DNA of 64,000 bases from Pigmentiphaga kullae (GTDB lineage Bacteria > Pseudomonadota > Gammaproteobacteria > Burkholderiales > Burkholderiaceae_B): the NCBI RefSeq assembly GCF_004216695.1, contig NZ_SGXC01000002.1, positions 1,302,001 to 1,366,000 of the forward strand, in the 5' to 3' direction. Of this stretch, positions 48,348-60,054 are shown one piece after another; position 1 is the stretch's first letter; each line of letters starts with the position of its first letter. Position numbers and translations under genes: made by a program. The notes below the pieces were generated by a model. It did not search any database. It was not told where the DNA came from and saw nothing but the letters and a program-made list of their open reading frames with translations.

Positions 48348-50389
48348 CAATTGTTCAGCAGGACGAAGAAGGTCACCAGGGCCATGATGCCGATGATCAT
48401 GGCGAAGGCGTAGTGATAGATGTAGCCCGACTGCAGGTGGCGGACCACCCCGGCGAACCAGCCGACCAGACGGGCGCTGCCGTTGACCAGGAGGCCGTCG
48501 ATCAGGGACTTGTCGCCCACCTTCCAGAAGCCGCCGCCCAGTGCGCGGGCACCGCGCGCGAACACGGCTTCGTTGATCTTGTCCATGTAGTACTTGTTGT
48601 CGAGCAGGTTGTACAGCCAGCCTGCGCGAGCCTTGATGGCGGCGGGAATGGACGGCTTGACCATGTAGAAGAACCACGCCAGGACCACGCCGGCCAGCAT
48701 CAGCCAGAACGGCACGGTGCTGAAGGCATGCAGCCCGTAGGCCACCCAGCCGTGGAAGTCCTCGGCCAGGTGCTCCATGACCGGACGGTCGGGCGAATTG
48801 AAGATCACGCCCTTGAAGAAATCGCCGAACAGCATGGGGCCGACCGCGATCGCGCCGATGATCACTGACGGGATGGCCAGCAGCACCAGCGGCACCGTCA
48901 CTACCGCGGGCGACTCGTGCGGCACGCCGCCATGGTGGTGGTCGTCGTGGCCGTGGTCGTCATGGCCGTGGCTGTCGTGGGCGTGGTCGTCGTGTCCATG
49001 CCCGTGCGCGCCCGAGGTGTCGAAGCGCTCCTTGCCGTGGAAGACCAGGAAGTACAGGCGGAACGAGTAGAACGCCGTCACGAACACGCCGGCCAGCACC
49101 GCGAAGTAGGCGAAGCCCGAGCCCCAGACGTGGGACAGCTTGGCTGCCTCGATGATGTTTTCCTTCGAGTAGAAGCCGGCGAAGAACGGCGTGCCGATCA
49201 GCGCCAGCGAACCCAGCAGGAAGGTGATCCAGGTAATGGGCATGTACTTGCGCAGGCCGCCCATGTTGCGGATGTCCTGGTCATGGTGCATGCCGATGAT
49301 GACCGAACCCGCCGCCAGGAACAGCAGCGCCTTGAAGAAGGCGTGGGTCATCAGGTGGAAGATCGCCACCGAGTAGGCCGAGGCGCCCAGCGCCACGGTC
49401 ATGTAGCCCAGCTGCGACAGCGTGGAATAGGCCACCACGCGCTTGATGTCGTTCTGGATGATGCCCAGGAAACCCATGAACAGCGCGGTGATCGCGCCGA
49501 TGACGATGATGAACGACAGCGCGGTGGGCGACAGCTCGAACAGCGGCGAGAAACGCGCCACCATGAAGATGCCCGCCGTCACCATGGTGGCGGCGTGGAT
49601 CAGCGCGGAGATCGGGGTCGGGCCTTCCATCGAGTCGGGCAGCCAGACGTGCAGCGGGAACTGCGCCGACTTGCCCATGGCGCCCACGAACAGCGCGATG
49701 CAGGCCACGCTCAACAGCATCCAGTCGGTGCCCGGGAAGGTCAGGCCGGCCAGCTTGTCCGACTGCGAGAACACCTCGGTGTAGTTCATCGAACCGGCGT
49801 AGGCGAACAGCAGGCCGATGCCCAGCACGAAGCCGAAATCCCCGACCCGGTTGACCAGGAAGGCCTTCATGTTGGCGAAGATCGCGGTGGGACGGGTGTA
49901 CCAGAAGCCGATCAGCAGGTAGGACACCAGGCCCACGGCCTCCCACCCGAAGAAGAGCTGGAGCATGTTGTTGGACATGACCAGCATCAGCATCGAGAAG
50001 GTGAACAGCGAGATGTAGGCGAAGAACCGCTGGTAGCCGGGATCGTCCTTCATGTAGCCGATGGTGTAGATGTGCACCATCAGCGACACCGAGGTGACCA
50101 CCACCATCATCATGGCCGACAGCGTGTCGATCATGAAGCCGATTTCCAGCTTGATGCCGCCGATCGCGCTCCAGGTGTAGAGCGTGCCGTTGAAGGTGTT
50201 GCCCGCCAGGACATCCTGCAGCACGAATGCCGAGCCGATGGCCGAGACCAGCACGCCCAGGATCGTGACCCAGTGCGCGCCGGCGCGGCCGACCCAGCGT
50301 CCCAGGAAGCCGGTGCCGAACAGGCCGGCGATGGCGGACCCGACCAGCGGGGCGAAAGCGATGAGGAGATAGAGCTTAGGTACCGACAT
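48347..50389 (-). CDS. nuoL: NADH-quinone oxidoreductase subunit L, with a His/Asp-rich loop
   Basis: 680 residues, about 16 helices plus a lateral helix. Seen: FFGWEAVGLVSYLLIGFW, KSAQFPLHVWLPDSMEGPTP, and STLSQLGYMTVALGASAYSV. A striking loop near residues 455-490 reads HGHGHDDHAHDSHGHDD and continues in kind, with 13 histidines in about 30 residues. It sits between the pumping core and the C-terminal helix and is not part of the catalytic core. Overlaps nuoM by 1 base. Confidence 0.95.
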   Translation of the reverse strand: MSVPKLYLLIAFAPLVGSAIAGLFGTGFLGRWVGRAGAHWVTILGVLVSAIGSAFVLQDVLAGNTFNGTLYTWSAIGGIKLEIGFMIDTLSAMMMVVVTSVSLMVHIYTIGYMKDDPGYQRFFAYISLFTFSMLMLVMSNNMLQLFFGWEAVGLVSYLLIGFWYTRPTAIFANMKAFLVNRVGDFGFVLGIGLLFAYAGSMNYTEVFSQSDKLAGLTFPGTDWMLLSVACIALFVGAMGKSAQFPLHVWLPDSMEGPTPISALIHAATMVTAGIFMVARFSPLFELSPTALSFIIVIGAITALFMGFLGIIQNDIKRVVAYSTLSQLGYMTVALGASAYSVAIFHLMTHAFFKALLFLAAGSVIIGMHHDQDIRNMGGLRKYMPITWITFLLGSLALIGTPFFAGFYSKENIIEAAKLSHVWGSGFAYFAVLAGVFVTAFYSFRLYFLVFHGKERFDTSGAHGHGHDDHAHDSHGHDDHGHDDHHHGGVPHESPAVVTVPLVLLAIPSVIIGAIAVGPMLFGDFFKGVIFNSPDRPVMEHLAEDFHGWVAYGLHAFSTVPFWLMLAGVVLAWFFYMVKPSIPAAIKARAGWLYNLLDNKYYMDKINEAVFARGARALGGGFWKVGDKSLIDGLLVNGSARLVGWFAGVVRHLQSGYIYHYAFAMIIGIMALVTFFVLLNN

Positions 50390-50416
50390 GTCTTGATTTT
50401 CTCGTAGCCCGGACCG

Positions 50417-50725
50417 TCAGCCCTTCAGCCGGTCAAGTTCATCAACATTGATCGTGTTCAGGTTGCGGAACAATACAACCAGGATCGCCAGCCCGATGGC
50501 GGACTCGGCGGCCGCCACGGTCAGGATGAAGAACACGAACACCTGCCCGCTCAGATCGCCCATCCAGCTGGAGAAGGCGACGAAATTCATGTTCACCGCC
50601 AGCAGCATCAGTTCGATCGCCATCAGCAGCACGATGATGTTCTTGCGGTTGAGGAAGATGCCGACGATGCTGATCGCGAACAGGATCGCGCCCAGCACGA
50701 GGAAGTGGCCTAGGGTCAGGGTCAT
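50417..50725 (-). CDS. nuoK: NADH-quinone oxidoreductase subunit K
   Basis: 102 residues, three membrane helices (ending in VDELDRLKG). Seen: the conserved glutamate helix [19 protein letters not shown] and [17 protein letters not shown]. The ATG at 50725 shares ATGA with the nuoJ stop. Membrane-arm subunit of complex I. Confidence 0.96.
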   Translation of the reverse strand: MTLTLGHFLVLGAILFAISIVGIFLNRKNIIVLLMAIELMLLAVNMNFVAFSSWMGDLSGQVFVFFILTVAAAESAIGLAILVVLFRNLNTINVDELDRLKG

Positions 50726-51369
50726 GGTTGGCTTCCCTTGGGTTCGGTGGCGGCAGGCGCCTGGGCGCCCTCGCCTTCCCGGGAATTTTCGGTTTGCGAC
50801 GGAATCGATACCAGGCGGACGCGGTCCTGGCGCCGCACGCGGATCTGCTCGGACGGCCGGTTCACCTTGACGTCGGAGCGGCGGCGCAGCGTGAGCGCGA
50901 TGGCGGCGATCATGCCCACCAGCAGGATCACGGCGGCGATCTCGACGGCGTAGATGTATTCCGTATACATCGCCACGCCGATGGCGCGCGTGTTGTTGAA
51001 GTCGGCCGGCGCCTGCGGCACGCTGGGGTCCCAGTAGGCGTTGGCCAGCACGAAGGCCATTTCCCCGACCATGATGGCGCCCACCACGATGCCGAGCGGC
51101 AGGTAGGTCTTGAAGCCCTGGCGCAGCTTGGCGCTGTCGATGTCCAGCATCATCACGACGAACAGGAACAGCACCATCACCGCGCCCACGTACACGAGCA
51201 CCAGCAGGATGGCGAGGAACTCCGCCTTCAGCAGCATCCAGATCATGGAGGCCGTGAAGAACGACAGCACCAGGTGCATGACGGCGGTGACGGGGCTGCG
51301 CGCGACGATGACCCGGCAGGCGGCCACGACAAGGATCGCGGCGAATATATAGAACAGTATGGCGGTCAT
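50722..51369 (-). CDS. nuoJ: NADH-quinone oxidoreductase subunit J
   Basis: 215 residues. Five membrane helices with [21 protein letters not shown], the usual core segment. The C-terminal tail is long, basic then Ser/Gln/Glu-rich ([20 protein letters not shown]). Overlaps nuoK by 4 bases and follows nuoI by 14. Confidence 0.95.
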   Translation of the reverse strand: MTAILFYIFAAILVVAACRVIVARSPVTAVMHLVLSFFTASMIWMLLKAEFLAILLVLVYVGAVMVLFLFVVMMLDIDSAKLRQGFKTYLPLGIVVGAIMVGEMAFVLANAYWDPSVPQAPADFNNTRAIGVAMYTEYIYAVEIAAVILLVGMIAAIALTLRRRSDVKVNRPSEQIRVRRQDRVRLVSIPSQTENSREGEGAQAPAATEPKGSQP

Positions 51370-51383
51370 GGTGTGGGTTTCGT

Positions 51384-51872
51384 TTACCGGTATTTCGCGT
51401 CCTGCGCACGGTTCTGCGCGATCTCGGCTTCATAGCGGTCGCCGACCGCCAGCAGCATTTCCTTGGTGAAATACAGGTCGCCCCGCTGTTCGCCGTGATA
51501 TTCGTGGATGTGCGTCTCGACGATGGAGTCAACCGGGCAGCTCTCCTCGCAGAAGCCGCAGAAGATGCACTTGGTCAGGTCGATGTCGTAGCGGTTGGTG
51601 CGGCGCGTGCCGTCCTCGCGCACCTCGGATTCGATCGTGATCGCCACCGCCGGACAGACCGCCTCGCACAGCTTGCAGGCGATGCACCGCTCTTCCCCGT
51701 TGGGGTAGCGGCGCAAGGCATGCAGGCCGCGGAAGCGCGGGGACATCGGGGTTTTTTCCTCGGGGTACTGCACCGTGATCTTGCGGGCGAACATGTACCG
51801 CCCCGTCAGGCGCAATCCCTTGAGGAGTTCGGTCAGCATCAGGCTGCCGAAGAATTCCTTGATCGCTTGCAT
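51384..51872 (-). CDS. nuoI: NADH-quinone oxidoreductase subunit I
   Basis: 162 residues. Carries two 4Fe-4S clusters: [12 protein letters not shown] and [12 protein letters not shown], each with the CxxCxxCxxxCP pattern. It links the peripheral arm electron chain to the quinone site beside NuoH. No membrane helix. Confidence 0.97.
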   Translation of the reverse strand: MQAIKEFFGSLMLTELLKGLRLTGRYMFARKITVQYPEEKTPMSPRFRGLHALRRYPNGEERCIACKLCEAVCPAVAITIESEVREDGTRRTNRYDIDLTKCIFCGFCEESCPVDSIVETHIHEYHGEQRGDLYFTKEMLLAVGDRYEAEIAQNRAQDAKYR

Positions 51873-51913
51873 GATTCAGTCCTGCCTATTCTTGGGCTCG
51901 CACAGGGCGGGCG

Positions 51914-52987
51914 TTACTTCCAGATGTTCCAGGGCGTCTGCATCCAGACCGCCACCACGAGCAGCCAGACCAGCGTCAGCGGGATGAAGACCTTCCAGCC
52001 CAGGCGCATGATCTGGTCGTAGCGGTAGCGCGGGAAAGACGCACGGAACCAGATGAACAACGAGACCACGAAGAACGTCTTGAGCGCCAGCCAGATCCAG
52101 CCCGGCACCCAGGTCAGCGGGGCCACGTCGACCGGAGGCAGCCAGCCTCCCAGGAACATGATCGAGGCCAGCGCCGACAGCAGGATCATGTTGGCGTATT
52201 CGCCCAGGAAGAACAGGGCGAAGGTCATGCCGGAGTATTCCACCATGTGGCCGGCAACGATTTCCGACTCGCCTTCGACCACGTCGAAGGGGTGGCGGTT
52301 GGTTTCCGCCACGGCCGAGATGACGTAGATCACGAACAGCGGCAGGAGCGGCAGCCAGTTCCACGACAGGAAGGTCAGCCCCATGCCGGCGAAGCGGCCG
52401 TCGGCCTGCTTCAGGACGATCTCGCTCATGTTCAGGCTGCCGGACACCAGCAGCACCGTCACCAGCACGAAGCCGATGGCCAGCTCATAGGACACCATCT
52501 GCGCCGAGGCGCGCAGCGCGCCCAGGAAGGCGTACTTCGAGTTCGAGGCCCAGCCGGCGATGATCACGCCATAGACGCCCAGCGAGGTGATGGCCATGAT
52601 GTAGAGCAGGCCGGCGTTGACGTTGGCCAGCACCACCTCGGGGCCGAACGGCACCACCGCCCAGGCGGCCAGCGCGGGCATCAGCACCACCGCGGGCGCC
52701 ACGATGTAGAGCACCTTGTTGGCGTTGCTGGGAACGATCACTTCCTTGGTCAGCAGCTTGAGCACGTCGGCGAAGGGCTGCAGCAAGCCCTTCGGGCCCA
52801 CGCGGTTGGGGCCCAGGCGGACGTGCATCCAGCCGATCATCTTGCGTTCCCAGTACGTGAGGTAGGCCACGCACAGGATGATGGGCACCGCGATGCAGAC
52901 GATCTTGACGATGTTCCACACCACCGACCAGGCTGCCGGGCCGATCAGCTCCGTTCCTTGAGCCTGAATGACGTCGATCCACTGCAT
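51914..52987 (-). CDS. nuoH: NADH-quinone oxidoreductase subunit H
   Basis: 357 residues, eight helices. It forms the quinone chamber with NuoB and NuoD. Seen: [40 protein letters not shown], and [20 protein letters not shown]. Its start shares a base with the nuoG stop. Confidence 0.97.
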   Translation of the reverse strand: MQWIDVIQAQGTELIGPAAWSVVWNIVKIVCIAVPIILCVAYLTYWERKMIGWMHVRLGPNRVGPKGLLQPFADVLKLLTKEVIVPSNANKVLYIVAPAVVLMPALAAWAVVPFGPEVVLANVNAGLLYIMAITSLGVYGVIIAGWASNSKYAFLGALRASAQMVSYELAIGFVLVTVLLVSGSLNMSEIVLKQADGRFAGMGLTFLSWNWLPLLPLFVIYVISAVAETNRHPFDVVEGESEIVAGHMVEYSGMTFALFFLGEYANMILLSALASIMFLGGWLPPVDVAPLTWVPGWIWLALKTFFVVSLFIWFRASFPRYRYDQIMRLGWKVFIPLTLVWLLVVAVWMQTPWNIWK

Positions 52988-55314
52988 CAGGCACGCTCCA
53001 CGCTGAGTTGTTCGAATGCGCCGCCGAGCGCGAAGGTCGAGACATGGGCGGCGGCGATGCGCACGGCGCCTGCGGGCACGGCGTCATCCACGGAAAGAAA
53101 GAGTTCGACCGAGCCGGTCGCCGACTTCACCCGCACGCGGTCGCCGTCGGCCAGCCCCAGGTGCGCCACGGTGGCGGCGCTGGCCCGGGCCTCGGGCGCG
53201 TCGGCGGCCGGGGTCGATTGCAGCGCCGCGGCGCGGCGCGTAATGGCGTCGCTGGCGAACAGCGGCACGTCGGCCACGCGCTGCAGGCCCTGGACCGCGA
53301 CGCCCACGCCCGGCTTGGCGCCGATGGCGTTCGACAGGCGCGGCGCGATTTCGCCCGCCAGCACCGCGTCGCGCACGGATTCGGAGGTCTCGTCGTCGAA
53401 GCCGGGCAGCTCCAGCGCGTTGCCCAGCACGCGCAGTACCTTCCAGCCCGGACGCGTCTGACCCAGCGGACGGACCGTGCCCTTGAAGCTCTGCGCCCTG
53501 CCCTCGGCATTGACGAAGGTGCCCGAGGTCTCGGTGAACGGCGCGATGGGCAGCATCACATGGGCCCAGTCCTCGGCGGCGGAGCGGTACGAGGTCAGGG
53601 CGACGTTGAATTGGGCGGCGCGCAGCGCGCGCAGCGCGGCCACGCCGTCGGCCGCGTCCAGCGCCGGCTCGGCATGCACCACGATATGGGCCTTGAGCGG
53701 TTCGGCGAACATCTGCGCCGCGGTCTTGCCGCCGCGCACCGGCACGGCCTCGGCCAGGTAGCCGCCCACCGTGTTGCCGCCTTCGGTGGTGAAGCCCAGG
53801 CGGGCGCCGGTGGCCTGCGCGATCAGTTGCGCGTTGGCCGCCAGCGTCGAGGCCTGGGGATGCTGCGCCGCCAGGTTGCCCAGCAGCACGGCCGTGTTTT
53901 CGCCGGAAGCCAGCAGCTCGGCGATGCGGCGGGCCGCTTCGCCCGGCTGCACGCCGGCCAGTTCGGGCGCGACGGCCGCTTCCTTGGCCTGGGCCAGCGC
54001 CACGGCGATCTCGGCCAGCACGGAGGGCAGCGCCGCCGGGGCGACCGTGACGCGCTCGGCCACGGGCATCAGCGGATCGTCGGCCGCCACGTCGACCAGG
54101 ATGACCTGCGTGCCGGACTTGGCGGCCTGGCGCAGGCGCTGCGCCAGCAGGGGATGGTCCTTGCGCAGGAACGAGCCGACCACCAGCACGCGGTCCAGCG
54201 CGCCGACGTCGGCCAGGGCCATGCCCAGCCACGGGGCGCCGCCGCGCGCGGCATCGAAGCCGGTATCGGTCTGGCGCAGGCGGAAATCGATGTTGTCGGA
54301 ACCCAGGGCCCGCACCAGGCGGGCCAGCAGCGCGAATTCCTCGGTCGTGGCGTATTGGGCCGCCAGCGCGCCGATCTGGCCGGCGCCGTAGCTGTTCTTG
54401 ACCGATTGCAGCCCGGCCGCGACGGCGTCCAGCGCCTCGGCCCACTCCACTTCCTTCCACAGGCCGTCGGCGCCGCGCACCATCGGGGCGGCCAGGCGGT
54501 CCTCGCTGTTCAGGCCTTCGTACGAGAAGCGGTCGCGGTCGCTGATCCAGCACTCGTTGACGGCTTCGTTCTCGAACGGCACGACGCGCATGACGCGGTC
54601 GTTCTTGACCTGGACGATCAGGTTGGCGCCGATGCTGTCATGCGGGCTGACCGACTTGCGGCGGGCCAGCTCCCAGGTACGGGCGCTGTAGCGGAACGGC
54701 TTGGACGTGAGCGCGCCCACCGGGCAGATGTCGATCATGTTGCCCGACAGCTCGGACTCGACCGCACGGCCCACGAAGGTGGTGATCTCGGAATGCTCGC
54801 CACGGTTGATCATGCCGAGTTCCATCACGCCGGCGATCTCCTGGCCGAAGCGCACGCAGCGGGTGCACTGGATGCAGCGGGCCATTTCCTCGGCCGACAC
54901 CAGCGGGCCCAGGTTTTTGTGGAAGACGACGCGCTTTTCCTCGCTGTAGCGCGAGGACGAGCCGCCGTAGCCCACCGCCAGGTCCTGCAGCTGGCACTCG
55001 CCGCCCTGGTCGCAGATCGGGCAATCCAGCGGGTGGTTGATCAGCAGGAACTCCATCACGCCCTTCTGGGCGTTGATGGCCTTCTCGGAAGCGGTATGGA
55101 CCACCATGCCGTTGCTGACCGGCGTGGCACAGGCGGGCAGCGGCTTGGGGGCCTTCTCGACGTCGACCAGACACATGCGGCAGTTGGCCGCGATCGACAG
55201 CTTCTTGTGATAGCAGAAATGCGGCACGTAGAGGCCGACCTTCTGGGCGGCATGCATGATCATGCTGCCCTCGGCCACCTCCACTGTCTTGCCGTCGATC
55301 GTAATTTCAACCAT
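52987..55314 (-). CDS. nuoG: NADH-quinone oxidoreductase subunit G
   Basis: 775 residues: N-terminal ferredoxin-like 2Fe-2S domain ([20 protein letters not shown], Cys-rich), the 4Fe-4S cluster site [16 protein letters not shown], and the further Cys set in [16 protein letters not shown], followed by a molybdopterin-oxidoreductase-like C-terminal domain. It carries electrons through the peripheral arm. It overlaps nuoH by one base and follows nuoF by 76 bases. Confidence 0.95.
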   Translation of the reverse strand: MVEITIDGKTVEVAEGSMIMHAAQKVGLYVPHFCYHKKLSIAANCRMCLVDVEKAPKPLPACATPVSNGMVVHTASEKAINAQKGVMEFLLINHPLDCPICDQGGECQLQDLAVGYGGSSSRYSEEKRVVFHKNLGPLVSAEEMARCIQCTRCVRFGQEIAGVMELGMINRGEHSEITTFVGRAVESELSGNMIDICPVGALTSKPFRYSARTWELARRKSVSPHDSIGANLIVQVKNDRVMRVVPFENEAVNECWISDRDRFSYEGLNSEDRLAAPMVRGADGLWKEVEWAEALDAVAAGLQSVKNSYGAGQIGALAAQYATTEEFALLARLVRALGSDNIDFRLRQTDTGFDAARGGAPWLGMALADVGALDRVLVVGSFLRKDHPLLAQRLRQAAKSGTQVILVDVAADDPLMPVAERVTVAPAALPSVLAEIAVALAQAKEAAVAPELAGVQPGEAARRIAELLASGENTAVLLGNLAAQHPQASTLAANAQLIAQATGARLGFTTEGGNTVGGYLAEAVPVRGGKTAAQMFAEPLKAHIVVHAEPALDAADGVAALRALRAAQFNVALTSYRSAAEDWAHVMLPIAPFTETSGTFVNAEGRAQSFKGTVRPLGQTRPGWKVLRVLGNALELPGFDDETSESVRDAVLAGEIAPRLSNAIGAKPGVGVAVQGLQRVADVPLFASDAITRRAAALQSTPAADAPEARASAATVAHLGLADGDRVRVKSATGSVELFLSVDDAVPAGAVRIAAAHVSTFALGGAFEQLSVERA

Positions 55315-55390
55315 CTTATTTCCGTTTGCCCCGTCATCGGGCGGGGCGTGTGCGTTTCGGTAAATGCTCTCGTTGCGCGCGCGCCGGCGG

Positions 55391-56710
55391 CTACAGGTAC
55401 TCGGGCACCAGGCAGTGCTTGTGCTCGATGTGGTACATGAACTCGTCGCGGTAGTGCTTCAGGAAGCCCCGCACCGGCATGGCCGCGGCATCGCCCAGCG
55501 CGCAGATCGTGCGGCCCATGATGTTGCCGGCCACCGAATCGAGCAGGTCCAGGTCTTCCGGGCGGCCCTTGCCGCTCTCGATGCGATGGACCACGCGATA
55601 CAGCCAGCCCGTGCCTTCGCGGCACGGCGTGCACTGGCCGCAGCTTTCCTCGAAATAGAAATACGACAGGCGCAGCAGCGACTTCACCATGCAGCGCGTC
55701 TCGTCCATCACGATGACCGCGCCCGACCCCAGCATCGACCCGGCCTTGGCGATCGAGTCGTAGTCCATCGTGCAGTCCATCATGATGTCGGCCGGCACCA
55801 CCGGGGCGCTGGAGCCGCCGGGAATCACGGCCTTCAGCTTGCGACCGCCCCGCACGCCGCCGGCCAGTTCCAGCAGCTTGGAGAACGGCGTGCCCATCGG
55901 CACCTCGAAGTTGCCGGGGTATTCGACGTCGCCCGAGACCGAATAGAGCTTGGTGCCGCCGTTGTTGGGCTTGCCCACCTGCAGGTAGGCGTCGCCGCCG
56001 TTGCGGATGATCCAGGGCACCGCGGCGAAGGTCTCGGTGTTGTTGATCGTGGTCGGCTTGCCGTACAGGCCGAAGCTGGCCGGGAACGGCGGCTTGAAGC
56101 GCGGCTGGCCCTTCTTGCCTTCCAGCGATTCGAGCAGCGCGGTTTCTTCGCCGCAGATGTAGGCGCCGTAGCCGTGGTGGGCGTGCAGCTGGAAGCTGAA
56201 GTTCGAGCCGAGGATGTTGCTGCCCAGGAAGCCGGCGGCGCGCGCCTCTTCCAGCGCTTCCTCGAAACGCTCGTACACCTCGAAGATCTCGCCGTGGATG
56301 TAGTTGTAGCCCACGGAGATACCCATCGCGTAGGCGGCGATGGCCATGCCCTCGATCACGATGTGCGGGTTGTAGCGCAGGATGTCGCGATCCTTGAACG
56401 TACCCGGTTCGCCTTCGTCGGAATTGCAGACCAGGTACTTCTGGCCCGGGAAGGTGCGCGGCATGAAGCTCCACTTCAGGCCGGTCGGGAAGCCCGCGCC
56501 GCCACGGCCGCGCAAGCCCGAGGACTTGACCTCGGCGATGACCTGCTCGGGCGTCATGCCGCTGGACAGGATCTTGCGCAGGGCCTCGTAGCCGCCGCGC
56601 GCGACGTAGTCGTTCAGGCGCCAGTTGCCGCCGTCCAGCCCCGCCATGATCTGCGGGTCGATGTGGCGGTTGTGGAACGCCGTGCTGATGACCGGTTCGG
56701 CCACGCTCAT
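55391..56710 (-). CDS. nuoF: NADH-quinone oxidoreductase subunit F
   Basis: 439 residues. NADH and FMN site: [19 protein letters not shown] and [20 protein letters not shown]. The 4Fe-4S cluster is at [18 protein letters not shown]. It accepts hydride from NADH. The start shares ATGA with the nuoE stop. Confidence 0.97.
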   Translation of the reverse strand: MSVAEPVISTAFHNRHIDPQIMAGLDGGNWRLNDYVARGGYEALRKILSSGMTPEQVIAEVKSSGLRGRGGAGFPTGLKWSFMPRTFPGQKYLVCNSDEGEPGTFKDRDILRYNPHIVIEGMAIAAYAMGISVGYNYIHGEIFEVYERFEEALEEARAAGFLGSNILGSNFSFQLHAHHGYGAYICGEETALLESLEGKKGQPRFKPPFPASFGLYGKPTTINNTETFAAVPWIIRNGGDAYLQVGKPNNGGTKLYSVSGDVEYPGNFEVPMGTPFSKLLELAGGVRGGRKLKAVIPGGSSAPVVPADIMMDCTMDYDSIAKAGSMLGSGAVIVMDETRCMVKSLLRLSYFYFEESCGQCTPCREGTGWLYRVVHRIESGKGRPEDLDLLDSVAGNIMGRTICALGDAAAMPVRGFLKHYRDEFMYHIEHKHCLVPEYL

Positions 56711-57237
56711 TTTGCACCTCCGGCATTCGCCTCGGCCTTCAACTCATCGACGAGCGCGTCGAGCTTGGCCTCGGACATCTGAATGCACATACGCTTGTTG
56801 TTCACCAGCAGCACGGGCGCGTCGCCGCAGGCTCCCATGCATTCGCCCTCGAGCAGCGTGAACACGCCGTCCGCGGTCGTTTCCCGATAATCGATGCCCA
56901 GCTTCTGCTTCAGGTGATGCCCGGCCTTCTCGCCGTCGCGCAGGGCACAGGGCAGGTTGGTGCAGACCGAGATCTTGTACTGCCCCATGGGCTTGAGGTT
57001 GTACATGTTGTAGAAGGTCGCGACTTCCTGCACGGCGATGGGGGGCATGCCGAGGACGTTCGCGACTTCTTCCATCACCTCTTGCGACAGCCAGCCCTTC
57101 TCGTCCTGCGCGATGGCCAGCGCCGCCATCACGGCGGACTGTTTCTGCTCGGCCGGGTACTTGGAGACTTCGCGGTCGATCTTCTTGAGGGCCTGTTCGG
57201 AAAGCAGCATGGTGGTATCCGGTTGGGACGCGGTCAT
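56707..57237 (-). CDS. nuoE: NADH-quinone oxidoreductase subunit E
   Basis: 176 residues. Thioredoxin-like 2Fe-2S subunit: [13 protein letters not shown] and [18 protein letters not shown] carry the four cluster cysteines. The ATG at 57237 is used; [10 protein letters not shown] at 57210 is another in-frame start. It overlaps nuoF by 4 bases and starts 4 bases after nuoD. Confidence 0.95.
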   Translation of the reverse strand: MTASQPDTTMLLSEQALKKIDREVSKYPAEQKQSAVMAALAIAQDEKGWLSQEVMEEVANVLGMPPIAVQEVATFYNMYNLKPMGQYKISVCTNLPCALRDGEKAGHHLKQKLGIDYRETTADGVFTLLEGECMGACGDAPVLLVNNKRMCIQMSEAKLDALVDELKAEANAGGAK

Positions 57238-57241
57238 GGGT

Positions 57242-58495
57242 TCAGCGGTCGATCTCGCCGAACACGATGTCCTGCGTGCCGATAATCGTGACGGCGTCGG
57301 CGATCATGTGGCCGCGCGCCATCTCGTCCAGCGATTGCAAGTGGGCAAAGCCCGGGGCGCGGATCTTCAGGCGGTACGGCTTGTTCGCACCGTCCGACAC
57401 CAGGTAGATGCCGAATTCGCCCTTGGGGTGTTCGACCGCGGCATAGGCCTCGCCCGGAGGCACGTGGAAACCTTCGGTGAAGAGCTTGAAATGGTGGATC
57501 AGCTCTTCCATGCTGGTCTTCATCTCGGCGCGGCTGGGCGGAGCGACCTTGTGGTTGCTCGTCATGACGGGGCCGGGATTGTTGCGCAGCCATTCCACGC
57601 ACTGCTTGATGATGCGGTTGCTCTGGCGCATTTCCTCGATGCGGACGAGGTAGCGGTCGTAGCAGTCGCCGTTCGTGCCCACCGGCACGTCGAAGTCGAC
57701 CAGGTCGTAGACCTCGTAGGGCTGCATCTTGCGCAGGTCCCACTCGATGCCCGAACCGCGCAGCATGGGGCCGGTGAAGCCCAGCGCCTTGGCGCGCTCG
57801 GGGCTGACGATGCCGACGTCGACCAGGCGCTGTTTCCAGATCCGGTTGTCGGTCAGCAGGGTCTCGTACTCGTCGATGTAGCCGGGGAAGCGGTTGGTGA
57901 AGGACTCGATGAAGTCGAGCAGCGAGCCCGAGCGGTCATCGTTCAGGGCCTTCATTTCCTTGTCGCTGCGCAGCTTGCTGGGGCGATACTGCGGCATGCG
58001 CTCGGGCAGGTCGCGGTAGACGCCGCCCGGGCGATAGTAGGCCGCGTGCATGCGGGCGCCCGAGACCGCCTCGTAGCAGTCCATCAGGTCCTCGCGCTCG
58101 CGGAAGGCATACAGGAACACCGCCATCGCGCCCACGTCCAGCGCGTGCGAACCCAGCGACATCAGGTGGTTCAGGACGCGGGTGATCTCGTCGAACATCA
58201 CCCGGATGTACTGCGCCCGCAGCGGCACTTCCACGCCCAGCAGCTTCTCGATCGCCATGACGTAGGCGTGCTCGTTGCACATCATGGACACGTAGTCGAG
58301 ACGGTCCATGTAGGGCAAGGCCTGCAGGAAGGTCTTGTGCTCGGCCAGCTTTTCGGTGGCCCGGTGCAGCAGCCCGATATGGGGGTCGGCGCGCTGGATG
58401 ACTTCGCCGTCCAGTTCCAGCACCAGGCGCAGTACGCCGTGCGCGGCCGGGTGCTGGGGACCGAAGTTGAGGGTGTAGTTCTTGATCTCTGCCAT
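57242..58495 (-). CDS. nuoD: NADH-quinone oxidoreductase subunit D
   Basis: 417 residues. Forms the quinone-binding site with NuoB and NuoH. Seen: [60 protein letters not shown], and [19 protein letters not shown]. It follows nuoC by 2 bases. Confidence 0.97.
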   Translation of the reverse strand: MAEIKNYTLNFGPQHPAAHGVLRLVLELDGEVIQRADPHIGLLHRATEKLAEHKTFLQALPYMDRLDYVSMMCNEHAYVMAIEKLLGVEVPLRAQYIRVMFDEITRVLNHLMSLGSHALDVGAMAVFLYAFREREDLMDCYEAVSGARMHAAYYRPGGVYRDLPERMPQYRPSKLRSDKEMKALNDDRSGSLLDFIESFTNRFPGYIDEYETLLTDNRIWKQRLVDVGIVSPERAKALGFTGPMLRGSGIEWDLRKMQPYEVYDLVDFDVPVGTNGDCYDRYLVRIEEMRQSNRIIKQCVEWLRNNPGPVMTSNHKVAPPSRAEMKTSMEELIHHFKLFTEGFHVPPGEAYAAVEHPKGEFGIYLVSDGANKPYRLKIRAPGFAHLQSLDEMARGHMIADAVTIIGTQDIVFGEIDR

Positions 58496-58497
58496 GA

Positions 58498-59091
58498 TTA
58501 GCGCCCTGCTCCGTAGCCATCTTCACGAATGACGCGCGGCGTGACTTCGCGCGGCTCGATGGTGACGGGCTGGTAGATGACCCGCTTCTGCTCGGGGTCG
58601 AAACGCATCTCGACGTTGCCCGACAGCGGGAAGTCCTTGCGGAAGGGATGGCCGATGAAGCCGTAGTCGGTCAGGATGCGGCGCAGGTCGGGGTGTCCCT
58701 CGAACAGCACGCCGTAGAAATCGAAAGCCTCGCGCTCGTACCAGTTGACGCCGGGCCAGACGTCCACCAGCGAGGGCACGACCGGCATGTCGTCGTCGGC
58801 CGCGTAGGTGCGCACGCGCAGGCGCCAGTTGTGGGCGATCGAGATCAGGTGCAGCACCACGGCGAAGCGCCCGGTCTCGCGCACCTCGTTGCCGTAGGTG
58901 GAGTAGTCGACGCCGCACAGGTCGATGCAGCTCTCGAAGCTCAGCCCGGCATCGTCGCGCAGCGTCCGGCACACTTCCACGTACCGGTCCACCGGCACCT
59001 CGAGCGTCAGCTCGCCCAGGGCGAGAGTCAGGCGGATATCTTCGCCCAAGGCGCTCAGCAGATTCTGGCGCAGGGTTTCAAGCTTGGTCAT
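58498..59091 (-). CDS. nuoC: NADH-quinone oxidoreductase subunit C
   Basis: About 197 residues. Seen: [20 protein letters not shown] and [20 protein letters not shown], the NuoC signature. The ATG at 59091 ([10 protein letters not shown]) is chosen; an in-frame TTG at 59106 would add five residues. NuoC and NuoD are separate genes here, not fused as in some enterobacteria. Confidence 0.96.
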   Translation of the reverse strand: MTKLETLRQNLLSALGEDIRLTLALGELTLEVPVDRYVEVCRTLRDDAGLSFESCIDLCGVDYSTYGNEVRETGRFAVVLHLISIAHNWRLRVRTYAADDDMPVVPSLVDVWPGVNWYEREAFDFYGVLFEGHPDLRRILTDYGFIGHPFRKDFPLSGNVEMRFDPEQKRVIYQPVTIEPREVTPRVIREDGYGAGR

Positions 59092-59181
59092 GAGCGCTCG
59101 GATCAAAAGACGACGCCGGACGGGCCTGGGCCGGTCCGGGCGGAAGGATGGGAGTGGAAAGCGCGCGCACCGGCATCGACG

Positions 59182-59658
59182 TCAACGCGCGATGGTGTTG
59201 GTGCGGCGGATCTTGTTCTGCAATTGCAGCAAGCCGTACACCAGCGCTTCGGCGGTGGGAGGGCAGCCCGGGACGTAGACGTCGACCGGCACGATGCGAT
59301 CGCAGCCGCGCACCACCGAATAGGAATAGTGATAATACCCGCCGCCGTTGGCGCACGAGCCCATGGAGACCACCCAGCGCGGCTCCGGCATCTGGTCGTA
59401 GACCTTGCGCAGGGCCGGCGCCATCTTGTTGCACAGCGTGCCGGCCACGATCATCAGGTCGGACTGGCGCGGGCTGGGCCGGAAGATGATGCCGAAGCGG
59501 TCCAGGTCGTAGCGGGCCGCGCCCGCGTGCATCATTTCGACCGCGCAACAGGCCAGGCCGAAGGTCATGGGCCACAGCGACCCAGTCTTGGCCCAGTTGA
59601 TGACCTTGTCGGCGGTCGTGGTGATGAAGCCTTCGTTGAGAATTCCGTCGATAGCCAT
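59182..59658 (-). CDS. nuoB: NADH-quinone oxidoreductase subunit B
   Basis: 158 residues. Carries the last 4Fe-4S cluster before quinone (N2): cysteines in [12 protein letters not shown], in [10 protein letters not shown], and in [15 protein letters not shown]. Full length for the family. Confidence 0.97.
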   Translation of the reverse strand: MAIDGILNEGFITTTADKVINWAKTGSLWPMTFGLACCAVEMMHAGAARYDLDRFGIIFRPSPRQSDLMIVAGTLCNKMAPALRKVYDQMPEPRWVVSMGSCANGGGYYHYSYSVVRGCDRIVPVDVYVPGCPPTAEALVYGLLQLQNKIRRTNTIAR

Positions 59659-59694
59659 GAATGAAACCCGATGTCCTTCGGCGTGCCGCTGGGA

Positions 59695-60054
59695 TCACTC
59701 CCAGTCCAGCGCGCCCTTTTTCCATTCGTAGATGAAGCCGATCACGAGAACGGCCAGAAATACCGCCACGGTCCCGAAACCGAGCAGGCCAACCTGCTCG
59801 TTGGCCATGGCCCACGGAAACAGAAACGCGATCTCGAGATCGAACAGGATGAACAGGATGGCGACGAGGTAGTAGCGCACGTCGAACTTCATGCGCGCGT
59901 CCTCGAAGGCCTCGAAGCCGCATTCGTACGGAGAGAGCTTTTCGCTGTCCGGCCGGTTCGGGCCGATCACGGAGCCCAGGAACATCAGCGCGAAACCGAT
60001 GACGCTGCCCACGATGATGAACAGCAGGACAGGAAGGTAACTCTCGATATTCAT
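59695..60054 (-). CDS. nuoA: NADH-quinone oxidoreductase subunit A
   Basis: 119 residues, three membrane helices. Seen: [20 protein letters not shown] and [20 protein letters not shown], the NuoA signature. First gene of the 14-gene nuo operon (nuoA-N, about 14.7 kb), with a 394-base non-coding region upstream. Confidence 0.97.
   Translation of the reverse strand: MNIESYLPVLLFIIVGSVIGFALMFLGSVIGPNRPDSEKLSPYECGFEAFEDARMKFDVRYYLVAILFILFDLEIAFLFPWAMANEQVGLLGFGTVAVFLAVLVIGFIYEWKKGALDWE

Noticed and set aside
48930-49010. A tandem DNA repeat at gtggtc/gtcgtg-like units
   Set aside because: It is inside nuoL and encodes the His/Asp loop in frame, so it is not counted as a non-coding repeat.
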